Shown piece by piece: positions 62,880-64,000 of a stretch of 64,000 nt of DNA. The notes below the pieces were generated by a model. The model was given only the letters and a program-made list of their open reading frames with translations. It did no database searches and was not told the origin of the DNA. The translations under genes and the position numbers were made by a program. Origin of the DNA: Bacteroidales bacterium. GTDB taxonomy: Bacteria; Bacteroidota; Bacteroidia; Bacteroidales; ML635J-15. Position 1 is the first letter of the stretch. The number at the start of each line of letters is the position of its first letter. The DNA is taken from positions 25,037 to 89,036 of the forward strand of contig QKHS01000068.1 of NCBI GenBank assembly GCA_003249955.1. The letters are read 5' to 3'.

Positions 62880-63509
62880 CTAAACAATCAGTTTCTTTAG
62901 TTCTTTTATATCCGAAGACATCAAAACGGGCATTATACTTTTAATTTCTGCTTCGCTTTTATTCCACCATTGCAATTTTTCCAAAACTGCTATTGTATCA
63001 GCATCAAATCTCTTTTTTATAAGTTTTGCCGGAACACCTCCCACCACCTCATAAGGATTAACATCTTTGGTAACAACAGCACGGGTGGCAATTCTGGCTC
63101 CGTCACCTATAGTAACACCTGCCATAATAACAGCATCATGCCCTATCCAGACATCATTCCCGATAACGATATCGCCTTTGTTGTCCCACGAATCAGTTAC
63201 CTGCAAACCATGTTCCCACAGATCATAAAATATTGCAAACGGATAGTTTATAAAAGAATCCGACTTATGATTCCCTCCGTTAAAAAGAAATTTTGCCCCG
63301 GAAGCTATAGAACAAAATTTACCAATAATAAGTCTGTCGTTATTTACGGGATAATGATACAAAACATTTTTCTTTTCAAAGTCAAGCGGATTCTCAAAGT
63401 CATGATAATATGTGTAATCCCCGACATGAATATTAGGATTTTTTACAACTTCTTTAAGATGGCATGTCTGAGAATCTCCCACCCTTGGATATATGTCTTT
63501 TTTATTCAT
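62880..63509 (-). CDS. Vat/CatB-type O-acetyltransferase (xenobiotic or streptogramin acetyltransferase-like)
   Basis: 209 residues from [17 protein letters not shown] at 63509; the longer frame starts upstream without support. Left-handed beta-helix hexapeptide repeats ([37 protein letters not shown]) and the catalytic His of the loop [11 protein letters not shown] are those of Vat(D)/CatB enzymes, which acetylate streptogramin A or chloramphenicol. [15 protein letters not shown] closes the CoA site. Many relatives in Bacteroidota have no proven drug role, so resistance is a possibility only. Confidence 0.85.
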   Translation of the reverse strand: MNKKDIYPRVGDSQTCHLKEVVKNPNIHVGDYTYYHDFENPLDFEKKNVLYHYPVNNDRLIIGKFCSIASGAKFLFNGGNHKSDSFINYPFAIFYDLWEHGLQVTDSWDNKGDIVIGNDVWIGHDAVIMAGVTIGDGARIATRAVVTKDVNPYEVVGGVPAKLIKKRFDADTIAVLEKLQWWNKSEAEIKSIMPVLMSSDIKELKKLIV

Positions 63510-63626
63510 TTTTTTTGTTTTATTTTTAAAAATCAAGTGTATATGTAAATGCTTTGTCACAGAATTTGTCAGCCAAAGGCCGGACAAATTCAGCACCAAA
63601 GCAAGTATAGGATCAGTGCTTGTTTT

Positions 63627-63649
63627 AACCACGGAATTCTCCCGTGGTT
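63627..63649 (-). promoter_or_regulatory. Perfect 8-bp hairpin upstream of the acetyltransferase gene
   Basis: AACCACGG (63627-63634) and CCGTGGTT (63642-63649) with a 7-base loop, about 120 bases before the ATG at 63509 on the minus strand. If transcription starts upstream, it would be a leader stem; an attenuator or translational control is possible but unproven. Confidence 0.35.
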
Positions 63650-63769
63650 ATTGACATAAAATCTTATGGGATTTTAGCACTCTCTTGAATAGTACAATTC
63701 ATTTTTACATTATATTGCAAAGAGCTTTACAAAAAAACTATCAGAATTTTATTCTGCAAATTAACATAA

Positions 63770-63811
63770 AAAGCTAACAAATTGTGATTTGTTAGCTTTG
63801 TTTTTTATTTT
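63770..63811. terminator. Strong bidirectional terminator
   Basis: AAAGCTAACAAAT (63770-63782) pairs exactly with ATTTGTTAGCTTT (63787-63799) around TGTG, with GTTTTTTATTTT on the plus side and a T5 run on the minus side. It ends transcription between the edge gene and the acetyltransferase. Confidence 0.75.
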
Positions 63812-63849
63812 CCACTGCACAGTAAAGTATCCTAAATCTTTTTATGGAA

Positions 63850-63889
63850 AAAAGTTTACAAATTTATATTTCAAAATTTGTAAACTTTT
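63850..63889 (-). terminator. 16-bp perfect stem after the edge gene
   Basis: AAAAGTTTACAAATTT (63850-63865) and AAATTTGTAAACTTTT (63874-63889) are exact complements with an 8-base loop, 12 bases past the stop at 63902 on the minus strand and followed there by T-rich sequence. Two terminators in a row guard this gap; nothing else is found in 63510-63900. Confidence 0.7.
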
Positions 63890-63901
63890 ACGGTGATTTT
63901 A

Positions 63902-64000
63902 TTATTTGATTCGCGACAAAGCATCAGAAACAGCTTTGCTCAATGATGTTGTCGGCTTTCCTGTAAGTTTTGAAAGCTGATGGCCGGCATAAAACAAATC
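63902..64000 (-). CDS. 3' end of a gene, NmrA-like / SDR-type NAD(P)-binding protein (truncated by window edge)
   Basis: The last 32 codons read DLFYAGHQLSKLTGKPTTSL then SKAVSDALSRIK and a stop. The LTGKPTTSL segment resembles the C-terminal end of NmrA-type NAD(P)-binding proteins (the LTGRxPxSF... part), but the fragment is too short to be sure. Only the C-terminus is in the window. Confidence 0.4.
   Translation of the reverse strand, partial: DLFYAGHQLSKLTGKPTTSLSKAVSDALSRIK

Noticed and set aside
62970..63548. Plus-strand 192-aa open frame over the acetyltransferase
   Set aside because: Antisense shadow of a clear hexapeptide acetyltransferase; composition rich in Ile, Phe, Asn and Cys with no domain.
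1..64000. tRNA, rRNA, transposase, phage or plasmid replication genes
   Set aside because: I looked for cloverleaf-like and conserved RNA segments and for DDE/tyrosine recombinase motifs and saw none; short or divergent RNAs could be missed by eye.

Overview
The window is a stretch of AT-rich chromosome from a member of the Bacteroidota, most likely a free-living marine, sediment or gut-type Bacteroidales/Marinilabiliales relative. The evidence is internal. Many proteins carry type IX secretion (T9SS) sorting tails. A PorP/SprF protein, a GldI-like lipoprotein and a gliding-type giant adhesin are present. Promoter candidates fit the Bacteroidetes consensus (TTTG/TTG, 19-21 bp, TAnnTTTG), and several starts appear to be TTG. 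A Fe-type superoxide dismutase and a flavodiiron protein suggest an anaerobe or microaerobe that handles oxygen stress. No tRNA, rRNA, CRISPR array, transposase or integrase gene was seen.

Layout. 0-9 kb: ECF sigma factor/anti-sigma/outer-membrane protein operon (minus strand), a ClC channel, a D-serine-dehydratase-like PLP enzyme, a T9SS cargo protein, a LuxR regulator and an Lnt-like nitrilase-fold acyltransferase. 9.2-12.6 kb: an accessory island of minus-strand genes separated by long imperfect inverted repeats resembling integron attC sites, with no integrase (CALIN-like). It holds a frameshifted small gene, an unknown gene, an outer-membrane barrel and a putative anti-phage effector (AbiJ-type N-terminus plus PD-(D/E)xK nuclease motif). 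12.8-13.3 kb: decayed 3' fragments of two genes that also exist intact in the window (the Lnt-like gene and a small lipoprotein gene). 13.5-17 kb: a propeller-type T9SS protein, an outer-membrane protein, an azoreductase and a Crp-family regulator. 17.2-23.4 kb: an AraC regulator divergent from a six-gene minus-strand operon (DUF3737, MalY/PatB, cyclophilin-like, double CMD, cupin, alpha/beta hydrolase) closed by a clear terminator. 23.5-32.6 kb: lipoproteins, a SprB-repeat protein, a secreted hydrolase, and a TonB-dependent receptor operon with two small membrane proteins.

32.8-41.2 kb is one plus-strand block: DUF721 (DciA-like), carbamoyltransferase, DUF5989, SxtJ-like and SGNH hydrolase (an apparent envelope or polysaccharide modification module), then DHH phosphoesterase, GldI-like FKBP lipoprotein, two double-FKBP lipoproteins and NadD. 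41.4-48.9 kb: a SprB-repeat protein with an oddly placed sorting-tail-like module, 5'-nucleotidase, flavodiiron protein, universal stress protein and SodB. 49-60 kb: a membrane-anchored AraC regulator, then a minus-strand surface-adhesin operon: small secreted protein, a 2161-residue adhesin with sixteen ~76-residue repeats and a type-B gliding C-terminus, PorP/SprF and an OmpA/PD40 protein. 60-64 kb: a secreted rhodanese with T9SS tail, two small membrane proteins, a Vat/CatB-like acetyltransferase and a truncated gene at the edge.

The most unusual parts are the attC-like island with its defence candidate, the duplicated gene fragments beside it, the two-unit periodicity inside the giant adhesin, the protein with a sorting-tail-like domain near its N-terminus, and the carbamoyltransferase module. 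All functions are inferred by reading motifs; no database search was possible.
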